Below are positions 30,239 through 41,769 of a stretch of DNA of 64,000 nucleotides, in pieces (the first letter of the stretch is position 1; each line of letters begins with the position of its first letter). Made by a program: the position numbers and the translations under genes. The notes beneath the pieces are model-generated. The model searched no databases. It was not told the DNA's origin and was given only the letters and a program-made list of their open reading frames with translations. Source of the DNA: Toxorhynchites rutilus septentrionalis (Eukaryota; Arthropoda; Insecta; Diptera; Culicidae); NCBI RefSeq assembly GCF_029784135.1, contig NC_073744.1, positions 12,277,429 to 12,341,428 of the forward strand. The letters run 5' to 3'.

Positions 30239-30609
30239 CACGGAGACTTTGAATCCTACGATTTCCCCTTCGTTGCTCGTCGATAAGTTGCTCGTTATTG
30301 ACAGCTCTGTTCGGGAAAGCACACAAATGGACATAACAAATGTATGGGAAAATGGAAACGCTTGAAGATTTCATGTATTTTAACCATTTACAAACCAGGA
30401 GATTCTAATGCATAGCATATTAAACAAATCTTAGGGAATTTCTGATTCGTTTAGTATGTAAATCGTCTAAATCCGTTCACGGTAAAAATAGTTATTAACG
30501 TTAACTTTATTTCATAAAAACGTGACCTGTTTTCTGATTTGGCACCCTTAATAAAAGACGTAGTTCTACGTTAAAAGTACGGATGAGAAAGATTTGTAAC
30601 TCCTCTGGT

Positions 30610-31489
30610 ACAAATTAAAATGTGGCAACACTGCTTGTATCATTGAAAACTAAAGTTGCATCCCTTCGAGGGCTTTCAATTCCACGATTGGAATTAATGG
30701 CAGCGTTGCTGGGAGCTCGCTTGCGGAAGTCCATAGAACAAAATCACTCCCTGAAAACTCAAAAAACTTATTTTTGGACTGATTCTTCAACAGTTTGTTC
30801 ATGGATAAAGTCTGACGTATGCAGGTATCGTCAGTTCGTGGCCTTCGGAGTCGACGAAATACTCAGTTTATTGAATATTCAAGAACGGAGATGGATTTCA
30901 ACCAAGTTCAACGTTGATGACGAAGCAACCAAGTGGGGAAAAGGTCCTACTTGCAATGTAGATGGTCGATGGTTCCAGGGACCAGAATTTCTGTATAAAC
31001 AAGACGTACAATGGACGGCAGATTCTGGTGAAGAAGAGTGTGCAAATGAAAGCGATATGAAACTCCGAGCTGGGTTTATTTGCAATCACTATATGGTACA
31101 CCCAGTAGTAAACACCGCGATATTCTCGAAATTCGAGAGGCTACTACGCTGTATGACGTTCGTTTGTCATTTTATCAACAAATTACGCTCTTCCAAATTG
31201 AAATCAATTAACTCGATTGGGATTACTAGTGAAGAACTGCAACTGGCGGAAAATATCTTGTGGCGAACTGCACAATCTCAAGGTTTTTCAGAGGAAGTGG
31301 AGAAGATCCAATAGTACTATCGTGAAACTTACACTTACACGACAACGGAGTGCTACGAGTGGGGAACCAAGGAACCATCACGTAACGAACTTTATGTTGG
31401 ATTATTACGATCGAAAATACGGTCATGCCAACGATGAAATCGTAGCAACGCCTGTTGTCCCAACTGTTGCTGCATTACTCGAGAACTAA
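30610..31489 (+). pseudogene. BEL/Pao LTR retrotransposon pol fragment (RNase H and start of integrase)
   Basis: The open frame 30622-31314 has no ATG and begins inside pol. It contains SIPRLELMAALLGARL and YFWTDSSTVCSWI, the RNase H acidic sites of BEL/Pao elements, then NVDDEATKWGKGP and RWFQGPEFL, and the linker to integrase (EELQLAENILWRTAQ). After 31314 a frameshift leads into HHVTNFMLDYYDRKYGHAN, the histidine pair of the integrase zinc-binding region. No LTR, protease or integrase core is seen, so it is an internal fragment. This is an old retroelement copy without function. Confidence 0.88.
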
Positions 31490-32400
31490 ACAAGCAAATC
31501 GAATCAAATTCGGCTTGTGGAGGTTTTAGGGGACAATAAATTTTTCTATGATGGTTCCATACTCTTCCCCCTCTTTTCGGAGGGGGCGTATAACTCGAAA
31601 ACTAATAAAGCAAATGGAACCAAATTTGACATGTGGAGGTTTTAAGAGGCAACGAATGTTTCTGTGGTGGCTCGACACCCCTCCCTTCTACCGGGGTTTG
31701 GGTGGGGGCGTTTATGTGGAGCGTATGCTGCATAACTCGAAAGCTAATCAAGCAATTGGAGCCAAATTTGGCATGTGAGGTTCTTTGGGTACGAGAAATA
31801 TTTATGTGATGGTTCATTCCTCCTTTGGAAGGAGCAGGGAGTCCCATAAAATATTACACATATTTCAATCAACCATATTCCAACAAACAAGACAATTGAA
31901 AATTTTCGGAAAATTGAATTCCTATATGTTCTACGAACGGTGTACATGACAAGCTTGTTAGTCCATTTGGATTTTCAGGTGAAGAAATGCACTCATATAC
32001 CTTATAACTATATAAATGAAAACGGATCGTCAAATGTGTTGTGTAATGTGTAAACAAAGCTCGAGGAATGAATCGTTCGATTTGAAATGCCTTCGTTTTA
32101 TTATATTTTCAGTATCAAACATGTATTCCATGTAACGGAGAGCCATGTTATTTGCAAGTGATTGAAAAATCTTGAACGAGAATCGTGTCTAAAAATAATT
32201 TGATATTATTTTGACGAGTTTTGGTAGGAGTACTAGGAAACTTATAGTAAAAATAAATAGTAAAGGTTCGATTAGAAGATCAACCAATGAACGGTTCTAC
32301 GATTGGACTCATGAACGCTTAGTAAAAAAACGTGAATGTTTGAAGGTATTGATAACAAAAAATCCATTTTGGGCGGGACAAAATTTGCCGGGTCAGTTAG
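31490..32400 (-). mobile_element. Repeat family E, copy 2
   Basis: The head lies at the right (GGGTCAGTTAG, 32390-32400, with TTTGCC before it). Three tandem units of about 110-130 bp containing GGAACCAAATTTGACATGTG and GGAGGTTTTA occupy 31490-31850. The body matches copies 1, 3 and 4, including CCATGTAACGGAGAGCCATG. No coding capacity. Confidence 0.65.
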
Positions 32401-35370
32401 TAATAAATTTAAAAAAAACTTTGCAATACATGTAAGAATTCGACTCCTTTAAACTTATGTAACTGAGCCTGTAAAAATAAACGAATTTAAAAAGAAGGAC
32501 AATACATCATCTTGGTACAAAATCTCTAAACTTTCTCATGTACTAAAAAATAAAGTAAAGAATAAAACCCCAAGAACCCTTGGAGGGAGTAATCAAACTA
32601 AATGTAAGTATCAACAACATCGTCGAAAATAACCCAAATCTCATAACAATAAAACCAACAATCAACGAGATGCACTATAAAATTGAATTCAAATGAAGAA
32701 TCAGATTAAATTTGCCAGAAACGTTATTCCTCCCAAGCAGATGTATTTCGATCTTTCGCCAATCACCGGCCTACTTCTCCCATCCCCTCTGGATACCCAT
32801 CTTATTCGAATGACTTATCTTCACTCCATCCTTCGCTTGATCTGTTATAATTGGGTTCTGTTCAGCAATCTCCCCTCGTCGAGCGGAAATGCCTCGGGGA
32901 AAGAGAAACAAAAGTATTCTCATCCTCGAGGATCCCACGCGAAGCGAATCCCATTCGGTTGAAATGAGTAACATTCGCGAACATATACACATCGGATATG
33001 CATGCATGTTTCTTCCAAATTTTCCTGAAATAATCGATTGGGCGAAAAAAAATCGTCTTTGTTTTATCGTCCCCCGAAAACAAGAAGAGCGGAATGACAA
33101 CGGATCGGATGGGACCGAAATTTACTGCCTCTGTCTGGAAGCTTTGTCACTGTCAATCAACTCTGTGCAAAAGCTGGTTAGCGGAAAGTGGAGCAGAGGA
33201 AGCCTCCATCAATCGGGATTTGCCGCCGTGCTTCGAGAGTGCTTCAATTTGTGGAAAAAGATTGAAAATAATATCTCCAAACCAATGAAAGAAGGGCGAA
33301 GGTGAGTCTCACTCGGGGGAGAAATGAAGTGTACTGACGCGTAATAAATAATCTTGATCTTGGAAATTGAAATGAAAATACCGACGCACCTCAGAAGAAC
33401 CAGAATACCACCGGCAGCCGAAGGCGAAAAAATACACATTCGAACTTTTCGCACTCACGCGCGTCCGGAACACCTAAATTCAAGCAATTGAAGCAAGAAG
33501 TTTATTCCAAAAAACACAAGACTAAAATTGAAAACATTGGATTTAACACAGTGGGAGGAATTCGACAGCAAGCGAAGACAAACACGTAATGCAACTCTTC
33601 AGCAAAGTTTTTCCATTTTTGGATACGTGCTTTAGAGATGATCTACTTCAAGTGATCTAGGGTTTTCCAATCGACGCTTGGTTGAAATTTTAATTGGCAA
33701 AAAACGGAACAAAATACGCCAATTGCAATGCGCCCAAAATAGCCACATGAATACCTTCGTATTCGCTCGAAAACTTCACCAGCTCCGTTGTCTTATTGTC
33801 GCACTTGTGATGGATGGCAGCAGAAAGCGAAATTCATCTTGAGCTGTCCGTGCAAAGTCCGTGCATTCCTAGCCTGGGTGACAGTGACGAGAAAAAAAAG
33901 TCTTATCCGACCAACGATGACAGCATCGGACAAGGACAAGAAAGCGAGCACATGGTCCTCCGAATATTCCGCTTCCGAGCGCAGTTCACATAAACTTCGT
34001 CCTGCAGCATTTTCGACAAGCCGTCGGATAGTCAGCAGCGAACGGACAAAAGTAGAGCGAAGCGGTGCCAACAGCCAACAGAACCGGGGCTTGAGCACTG
34101 TAATCTGGTCGAAAGGAAAGATCCAATAAAAATAATCGAATGAAAAAAAAAATCCCCGGCGAACGAGGAACTGCAAGAAAGACGATGAAAATAATATAAA
34201 ATTTGCTGTTGTTTGGTTAAACGACTTTGCAGCTTCTTGACTCCACGGCTCGCTACGACTCGAATAAAACCTAGCAGCTGCTCTGCTCTCGAGTGGTCGG
34301 TCTCCTCATTTTCAACGTCCCTTTGGCACGCAAGGAGCACGCCACCCCCTTTCTCGTTCCACAGTCGGTCCATGGCAATAACGAGTGCCGACGACGGACG
34401 AAAAGCCAGCTATCGACGAGAGCCCATCAGGAGAGCGATTTCTGCTGATTTTCCACTTGTGATGCAGTTTTCGCAGACCGAAGCAAGCAGACCCCAGGAA
34501 CAGAACCAGACTCGCCAGATGTTTCCGACGTGGAGAAGTTTTGATCGTTGTTTTTCAGCGGACTTAAAATGTTGCTCGGAAATTCCTTTCAGTTGTGCTT
34601 TTCATCGTTCCGTCCGTCCGGAGATGAGATATAATCTTGAAGTATACTTCGAGGTGCGACGGTGGGCTGCCTCTACCTCGGCTGCCTTCATCGTGTACAC
34701 TTCCGGCTTGGAAATTCTCACTGGAATGAAAATGATGATATTTTTATTCCACTACTGCGAGTCGTTTTTCTTATCATTAGCTTGTACTTTGTCGACAGTT
34801 GAAACAGTGATAACAACAAATTTGGTTTCATTGAAACTAACTCTCGATTGCTGAGATCATCTGGAGTGATCGGAATTGTTGAGTATAATGATATCCAAGA
34901 TTGTCACGGATTCGAAACGAATTTTGTACCAGTCTTTCTAACAGGGCCCGAAATTTTCGAAGATAAAAAATGAAAATCGACTCTCCCCTCAGTAACTACT
35001 CTTCGACTTGGACTACTTCGGCATTCGCCGTCAACATGCCTTGAATTGATTAGAAATGAATTGATGAGCGCTAGAAACGAGGATGACTGATGAACTGTTC
35101 TAGCAAATGGTTATTCTAATTGACGTGACTAATGAATACAAATCTGCCTCTTCATTCAACCTGACTTCAATCCCCAGTACTACTCCCTCTAAGACGAGTC
35201 TCGTTACCTGTCAAACCACGTTGAACTCAAACATCGATACATGCATACGATACATGAGAGAGAGAAAAAAATTTTGTAGCAATCTTATTACGATCAGCTC
35301 GAACTGAAATAAGGTACACCGGGGCAGGTTAAAACGATTTTTTCGAAGTTCGACTATAAAGTTATCTTTT
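32401..35370. other. About 3 kb without recognised features
   Basis: The interval includes comparatively GC-rich DNA (about 33,780-34,700) with long but unconvincing open frames on both strands. No domain, splice pattern or repeat relationship was recognised. This may be single-copy intergenic or intronic DNA. Confidence 0.35.
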
Positions 35371-35383
35371 AAAATCACTAAAT

Positions 35384-35624
35384 CTTCTTCTTCTTCTTCT
35401 TCTTCTTCTTCTTCTTGAATGGCGTTAACGTTCCCTGTGGAACGTTTTGCCGTCTCAACGTATTTACTAACTAGCGTCATTTGCTAATACTAAGTTGAGA
35501 TTTCTTAAGCCAAATAACACGCCTTGAATGTATTCCGAGGAGCAAGCTTTTGAATACGCGTGACCACAGTCCAAGTCGAAGGAAATTTCTTTGACGAAAA
35601 ATCCCCCGGCCAGAACGGGAATAG
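35384..35624 (-). mobile_element. Feilai-like SINE, 5'-truncated, with target duplication
   Basis: It matches the body of the SINE at 7959-8238 (CCAAATAACACGCCTTGAAT, GAAATTTCTTTGACGAAAAA) and ends in a (GAA)n run on the minus strand (35384-35417). The copy stops at CCAGAACGGGAAT, so the tRNA-like head with both pol III boxes is missing. The duplication AATCACTAAAT flanks it (35373-35383 and 35625-35635), indicating truncation at insertion. Confidence 0.85.
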
Positions 35625-35635
35625 AATCACTAAAT

Positions 35636-36965
35636 CACTAAATTGAAATCTGTTTGCAGCATATACCAGGTATGACAGATGACTTTCGATTAAAAAATAG
35701 GGATTCACACTGGATGTTTCGAATAATATCAATTTTGAAAATGTTTAGTTTTCATATGCATTGTTTCAACTCGTCCGTAGAGCAGGGTAAGTTGAAACGC
35801 GGAACCATCATGAGTTTAATGTGCGGTTTTACTTCTCGAACTATCTACAACTGAAGTGCTTTAAGGCACCCCTAAATCTTGTCCGATTGAGCTGAAACTT
35901 TGCACAGATTATTTTTTTTAGGCCAATAAACAAAATGTATATGGTCGGTTTTTGAAATTCGATGATGAAATTTTTTCCATACATCCATTGCCACCCTAAG
36001 GTACACATATGAGTGCCTCAACCCTCGGAGGGAATTAATTCAATGTGAAAAAGGTTTACCACTCTACTTTGATTCGTGACTTTCGAACGCGTCTTTAGAA
36101 TCACCATTCTTTTGTGACCCTATTAACCGATTCTTGGCTATGATCTTCCCTCTTTATTCGATTCTGCACAAACACGAAATCGTCAACCCCTTCGACTTTC
36201 CTGAGCAGGAAGCTAGAAGTGGATGAAATAAATTCCACCAATGTGTTTTGTTCGTACCCGTGACAAAACGAACAGGGCAAAACTTTTCAATTGAATTTGA
36301 ACATCAAAACGTTCAAACAACAGAAACGGGGAGCACGCATTTGAGACGACTATCGCGATATTTTATTTTAGAAGTGTTGTTTTTTTTATTTCTTTGCTTC
36401 TATGCTTTATTCCTGCATTGTGGTAAACACGGCGGTCGAAAATTCCATCATCCGACAAGAGCCAAATTTCCACCCCGAGCTTCGAGTGGAGTTAAAAGTG
36501 GGAAAAGCAACGCCAAATTGTTCGTTTCCTTTCGATTTTTTTCTGTTTTTGTTTCACTTCTCAAACAACCGTTGCCAGATCGGGGGGGAAAAAAACCTCT
36601 TTGTTATGTGAACAACATATAGTTTATCTAGCAACCTAATAGAGAGCCGGGAGCCTTACGTTGCTATAGGTTCAGCATCTGTTCCTCCTGATTTCACACG
36701 CGGAAAGCAAGGTTAAAAGTTCACTTCTAGATCTGCGCATTTCGATTCTTCCACGCAAATGTACCTATTTACGTGCGTCTAGGTAGTAATTTTCCCTCTC
36801 CGGGAATTCGAAGTCAATAAACACAATTTTCGGCTCCCCTTTTGGCCCCCCGTTCAAACAACAGTGCTAATGAATAATGAGATGAGGTTCTTGAGTTTAT
36901 TTGATGATACAAAATCAATTTTTGTTTTTCAAAAAAACCAGAAATACAAGAAAAAGTCACAGAAG
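35636..36965. other. No recognised feature
   Basis: Phrases such as GGGGCAGGTTAAAACG (35323) and GCAGGGTAAGTTGAAACG (35782) occur in both flanks of the truncated SINE and may be remnants of one older repeat. No gene is recognised. Confidence 0.35.
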
Positions 36966-37080
36966 GGTTGTGTCCGAGACACGATCGCATAGTTGACTTA
37001 AGATTCCGTTAGGTTATCTGTTGAATGCTGATTTAGGATAAATTTGAAGAATTACATCGTTAATCTCTTCGATGATGATT
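36966..37080 (-). mobile_element. Repeat family B, hairpin-end fragment
   Basis: The hairpin (arms GGTTGTGTC and GACACGATC, 36966-36986), mutated GTTGACTTAAGATTCCGTTA and GAAGAATTACATCGTTAATC match 13335-13440. Similarity to family B ends at GATTTGG (37080), exactly where a histone-type stem-loop begins. Confidence 0.65.
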
Positions 37081-37100
37081 TGGTGGCCCTGAAAAGGACC
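37064..37100 (-). promoter_or_regulatory. Histone-type 3' stem-loop plus purine-rich downstream element
   Basis: The minus strand at 37100-37085 reads GGTCCTTTTCAGGGCC: a six-pair stem (one T-G pair) with loop TTTC, matching the metazoan histone mRNA 3' stem-loop. Fourteen bases downstream is GAAGAGA (37070-37064), in the position and composition of the U7-binding downstream element. No histone coding sequence is recognisable upstream on the minus strand (37101-37380). In family B copy 1 the downstream element region (AAATCATTATCAAAGAG) is kept but the stem-loop is absent. Function is not claimed; it may be a captured histone gene end. Confidence 0.6.
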
Positions 37101-37378
37101 GATTTGTTTGGCTGTTGGGTATTGTTTGTTCACTCCACCAGTGTTTACAGCCGAGTGATGATGACAGAAGGATGGCGAACAGTCGTTGGATGGTGCGTGT
37201 CAAGATAGAAGACGCCGAAGTGGAATGAAATATGACGAAAGCCGCCCTCTGTGGCCCTGGATGAGATGGTTCCTGTGTTATGCATGAATGATGTGAAGGA
37301 AAAAACTCCCCAAGGTAATATAAGATAATTATTAGTATAATCCCTTTATTATGACTCCGTTTATATTGATCAACCGCA
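37101..37378. other. DNA upstream of the histone-type stem-loop, no ORF recognised
   Basis: If the stem-loop were a real histone end, the coding part should lie here on the minus strand. I see no histone C-terminus in any frame. Confidence 0.35.
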
Positions 37379-37382
37379 TATT

Positions 37383-37985
37383 CAGCCATTCCATGCCAAC
37401 CCGATATAGTGGTTCTCAGATTTTCATCAAAAGTGGTAATTTTGTTCTTTATCGCTTTATCGTTGAATATTTCTATGTGACTTGACAAATGTGAAGGCTA
37501 GCTTATTGGCTTCAATTGGATATGCCAACCATCTTCAACAATCGATTCAATAGTTCAAATGTTATGAATTTTTTAAAAAGTTATTTTTGGATGAAAGGAG
37601 AAAAAAATAATTTTTCAGACCACCGGTTAATTTTGAAAAATCATATCTCAAAAACGAAAAAATTAACATCTCTGATATCAAGATATGTTATGTAAAAGAT
37701 CCTCAGCTTTCAAAAAAAAAAATTAAAAAAAAATTTGGCGCCCTCTAGTCCAAAGCCATGAAAAAAATAAAAAACGACTACAATCAATAATCACGAAAAT
37801 TAAATCCATTGTTTTTGCAGGTTCATTGTTTTTTATGAAAGGCTAGTTCATTGGCTTCAATTTGATATGTCGATTATCTAAATCGGTTCGGTAGTGTAAA
37901 AGTTATGAGTTTTTAGAAAAAGTCATTTTTGGGAAAAAGTGGAAAAAATTGGTTTTTCGGACCACGGTTTGACATGGAATGGCTG
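37383..37985. mobile_element. TIR element family F, copy 2 (603 bp)
   Basis: The ends CAGCCATTCCATGCCAACCC and (inverted) GGTTTGACATGGAATGGCTG are flanked by TATT on both sides (37379-37382, 37986-37989). Arms resemble those of the 2-kb copy at 9454-11474, but the tandem 313-bp block is absent. Confidence 0.78.
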
Positions 37986-38097
37986 TATTATGAGGTAACT
38001 TATTATAGCATCCGGAAGTATGTGGAAGAGTTCTCTGCGGAAATGTGGAGCCGAAATTTCCAACCATGTCGAATATTCAGCGAGAAGATGAGAGCGG

Positions 38098-39053
38098 CTT
38101 ATACTTATACTTATACTTATACTTATACTTATACTTATACTTATACTTATACTTATACTTATACTTATACTTATACTTATACTTATACTTATACTTATAC
38201 TTATACTTATACTTATACTTATACTTATACTTATACTTATACTTATACTTATACTTATACTTATACTTATACTTATACTTATACTTATACTTATACTTAT
38301 ACTTATACTTATACTTATACTTATACTTATACTTATACTTATACTTATACTTATACTTATACTTATACTTATACTTATACTTATACTTATACTTATACTT
38401 ATACTTATACTTATACTTATACTTATACTTATACTTATACTTATACTTATACTTATACTTATACTTATACTTATACTTATACTTATACTTATACTTATAC
38501 TTATACTTATACTTATACTTATACTTATACTTATACTTATACTTATACTTATACTTATACTTATACTTATACTTATACTTATACTTATACTTATACTTAT
38601 ACTTATACTTATACTTATACTTATACTTATACTTATACTTATACTTATACTTATACTTATACTTATACTTATACTTATACTTATACTTATACTTATACTT
38701 ATACTTATACTTATACTTATACTTATACTTATACTTATACTTATACTTATACTTATACTTATACTTATACTTATACTTATACTTATACTTATACTTATAC
38801 TTATACTTATACTTATACTTATACTTATACTTATACTTATACTTATACTTATACTTATACTTATACTTATACTTATACTTATACTTATACTTATACTTAT
38901 ACTTATACTTATACTTATACTTATACTTATACTTATACTTATACTTATACTTATACTTATACTTATACTTATACTTATACTTATACTTATACTTATACTT
39001 ATACTTATACTTATACTTATACTTATACTTATACTTATACTTATACTTATACT
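38098..39053. repeat. Perfect hexanucleotide array (CTTATA)n, 956 bp, about 159 copies
   Basis: The unit CTTATA repeats without a visible mismatch from 38098 to 39053. All six reading frames across it are open, giving artefactual Ser-Ile, Tyr-Thr and Leu-Tyr dipeptide runs; they are not genes. It lies between the family F copy and the family G repeat and ends at CTGTACCTATTCCGATTAAT. Confidence 0.97.
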
Positions 39054-39460
39054 GTACCTATTCCGATTAATCGCGATTAATCGCTCCAAATAATCGATTA
39101 ACCGATTAATCGTCACACTGAGAGAAATAATTAGTTAGACTAATATTTCTCATTTGCTCGAAAGCCATCTAGTATCAAAAAAGTGTTCATTCCGCCTGAA
39201 AATAAATTATTATTTTTTTACACTCAATGCAGTCAGCGCGAATTGAGTTTAGGGGAGCGTCAAAGATAATGATTGAATTTCAGGATAAAACTGCAGCGAG
39301 CGTAGTTTTTTTTTTCTTTGGGTTTGGATCGATTAATCGACGTAAATTATTCGTTCGCATCGATTATTGGTTGTGCAGTATTCGTTCGATTAATAGTCGA
39401 TTTCTTTAGGAAGTATTTGATTAATCGATAAATCGAACGATTATCGAGGAGCACTAGCCA
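39054..39460 (+). mobile_element. Repeat family G, copy 2
   Basis: CGATTAATCG-type motifs flank a core that shares AGGGGAGCGTCAAAGATAAT, AACTGCAGC and TTATTCGTTCGCATCGATTA with the inverted copy at 13500-13782. This copy has CGATTAATCG-rich sequence at both ends, unlike copy 1. Confidence 0.55.
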
Positions 39461-40030
39461 GATACATGGAAGAGCGACGAAATGGCTGGAAAAGATTGCC
39501 TAACTAATTTCCACCAACGGAACTGAACGCTATCGATTAAAAAGCCGGAAGCTACTATTCTAAGCCGAGCCAGACTTTTGAAGATTTTTATGTAGTTTTC
39601 AGATGAGAATTTGAAATTTTGATTAATTTGTTTTTTTTCTCTTGTCAACATGATATTTGTTAGCTGTTTTTGTTTTGATTTACTTAATTAATTAATAATG
39701 AAGGAAACCTCTAATGGAAAAAACGCTTATTATTTGACCAAAAAGGACATGCCTATTATATGATAGACATGACTTATATATTGACCAACTTACCCCATGT
39801 GTGGAGTTGGTTGGTCAATTTATTCTAAAATATAAATACGTTAAATAAAAGAAAAATGTCAAATAAATGATGCTCTGGTTTGCTTTAATTGGAAGGGTAA
39901 AAGATAAGCTTCATTGTGCTACATAACAATCTAACGCAAAACTACGCACTACAAAGTTACAACGGAATTTATTCAAAAATGACCAACTAGCCCCTCCCTA
40001 CCCTACGAGAGGAAGCTTGTATCTTCAATT
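39461..40030. other. AT-rich spacer, no recognised gene
   Basis: TTGACCAACTTACCCC near 39781 and ATGACCAACTAGCCCC near 39978 are similar direct phrases, perhaps parts of one older repeat. Confidence 0.35.
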
Positions 40031-40620
40031 TAGATCAATCAGAACGAGGTATTCCCGTTTGGATAACGGTTGAGATTTTTCAATTGTTCGATCGTTATGG
40101 CGGGTTTACATTAGGGAGATCCATAGCTATAGATGGATTTATTCACGTGAAAATAGGTGTAAACGGGTGAGAATAAATATGATATACTTATTCAAGGTAT
40201 ATATAACTTGAATAAATTCAGCATATGTAAACGCTTGTGAATTTCTCACTGGTGAGAAATCATTAAAGTTGGATGCAGTTCTACTTCAGGTGAATAAATT
40301 CACCGAAAATATGAATATATTCATTATAGAAGTTCACGCTAGTGTAAACGGTTGATGCGATTTCTATAAATCTCATCATATTTCTTCACATGAATATATC
40401 ACTAGTCTAAACCCACCCTTAGTTTCATTACATATAGTATTTTATTTAATTGAAAAAACCGTGACAGAGTGCCGAAATCGATTAACGCAAAAATCTCATC
40501 AATCCATCATGAAATGACTGAACAATAAGCTTTTTAAATTGGACACTTTTCACGATGCGATCGATTTTCGTTTTTCAATTGGTACTCCAAATATGTTCCC
40601 GAAAGACTTAATCCTACGTC
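40031..40620 (-). mobile_element. Repeat family B, copy 3 (palindrome end), with nested MITE
   Basis: The palindrome end is GACTTAATCCTACGTC (40605-40620). Neighbouring sequence CCATCATGAAATGACTGA and AGATTTTTCAATTGTTCGAT matches 13905-14133. A 321-bp MITE interrupts it at 40098-40418. The unit block and hairpin end are missing. Confidence 0.7.
40098..40418. mobile_element. 321-bp MITE, TTA duplication (PIF/Harbinger-type)
   Basis: The ends TGGCGGGTTTACATTAG and, inverted, GGGTGGGTTTAGACTAG are similar. TTA flanks both sides (40095-40097, 40419-40421). Family B copy 1 is uninterrupted at this point (TTCGATAGTTAGTTTCATG, near 13925), so the empty site is visible in the same window. A 3-bp TTA duplication fits PIF/Harbinger MITEs. 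No ORF. Confidence 0.85.
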
Positions 40621-41767
40621 AAAACAATGTGTACTGACCGTTACCACACTTTTTTCCACCGCTGCCTAATACAAACAAACACCAATGGACAATTGTGTTT
40701 GACTTTCCCAGCCCAGACGGCGATGGCGCACACAACTGGTCATCTCCATTTAAGTAGCTCACGTCTGTCAGCGAAGTCGTTTTAAGGTGAGAACTTGTGT
40801 AAACGATACGCCACCGCTTGCTTTGATAATGATGGCGGCGATGACACCGCGCGTAATGAGGTGATCTCAAACAACTTAGACCGGAGTTGTTGGGGAAATG
40901 GGGAAATGTAAAAATGGACAACGCACGGGATTGTTCAAAGAAAGACAGACAGACAGACACACACAGGAGGGTACTTTTTTACCGTTGCATTGATGGGTTG
41001 TTTTTGTTTTTCCGTGTTTTACGGTGTGTTTATCAAGTACTTCATTTTGGGGATGCGTAACGAAAGAGGTGATTGTTTGGCTCAAACAAAACATTTAGTT
41101 GTTTGTGTAAAACTGGCGTAATTCCAATAAAACAAAAATGAGATCACAGCAATGGAATGCCAACAACGGTTGGTTGACTGAACAAACCTAAAATGTTCAT
41201 GCTAACTCCGTTTTTTGTCTTCCAATTGTCAGCTACAATTAATTGCCAATGGCGGATCACACGCATTCAAATCATAAATCAAAACTATCGCGCCCTCATC
41301 ATCGGGTTCGACCAGAGAGAACCATGACAGCCGAAAATAGGCTTATCGTTATGCCACAATCGTTTTCAGTTCAAAATGGATTACAGCATTCGGTTTTTTT
41401 TGGGGTGTGAGAATGGTTTCGTTCCAAACATCACAACACTCAGTCAACCATTAGCCAGCCAGCACGGATTTGCAAGACATCGAACGTGCTCCGTAACAAT
41501 GCAACGCTCACAGTGTGTGATTATCGAGGAATTTCTTCCTTGTTTCCCGTTCCAAATGATCCCAATGTGATGGTGGTGATGAGGTGTTTTCTTCCACTCT
41601 TTCAGCTGACAATTTGAACGCTTTTTTCAGGTCGAGCTCTGGAGTCCACCGGAAAGGTACGAGTCGAAGAATACATTAACCGATTTTGTGACGGCCAATT
41701 AGGAATCGGTCCCACGGATTACTGTTTTGATTAAAACTGAAACGTCGAATACAGATTCAATCCCAAT
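40621..41767. other. Unrecognised DNA
   Basis: Comparatively GC-rich stretches but no convincing ORF, splice pattern or repeat end. It could be single-copy sequence. Confidence 0.35.
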
Positions 41768-41769
41768 TA

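Larger units (their letters stand above)
27430..30572 (-). mobile_element. Repeat family A, copy 2, with three nested insertions
   Basis: On the minus strand it starts at the palindrome at 30557-30572 and matches 6406-7440 and 61059-62560. The part from 29515 to about 27612 matches 62095-62550 only. Nested in it are a tRNA-Glu-type SINE (30090-30238), a LINE 3' end (28979-29224) and a mariner (27698-28922); each is absent from copy 3. The left boundary near 27430 abuts a family C hairpin and is uncertain. Confidence 0.7.

Noticed and set aside
32889..33305. 138-codon frame on the plus strand
   Set aside because: No recognisable domain; opposing-strand frames of similar length overlap it, so it is probably chance in GC-richer DNA.
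34213..34854. 213-codon frame on the plus strand
   Set aside because: Composition is irregular, no domain is recognisable, overlapping frames on the other strand are similarly long, and no repeat or splice evidence supports it.
37101..37488. Histone gene upstream of the stem-loop
   Set aside because: No frame on the minus strand shows a histone C-terminus or core; the 142-codon frame there is unrelated.
37923..39116. Long open frames (340-397 codons) on both strands across the hexanucleotide array
   Set aside because: A perfect 6-bp repeat without stops is open in every frame; the products are pure dipeptide runs with unrelated flanks.
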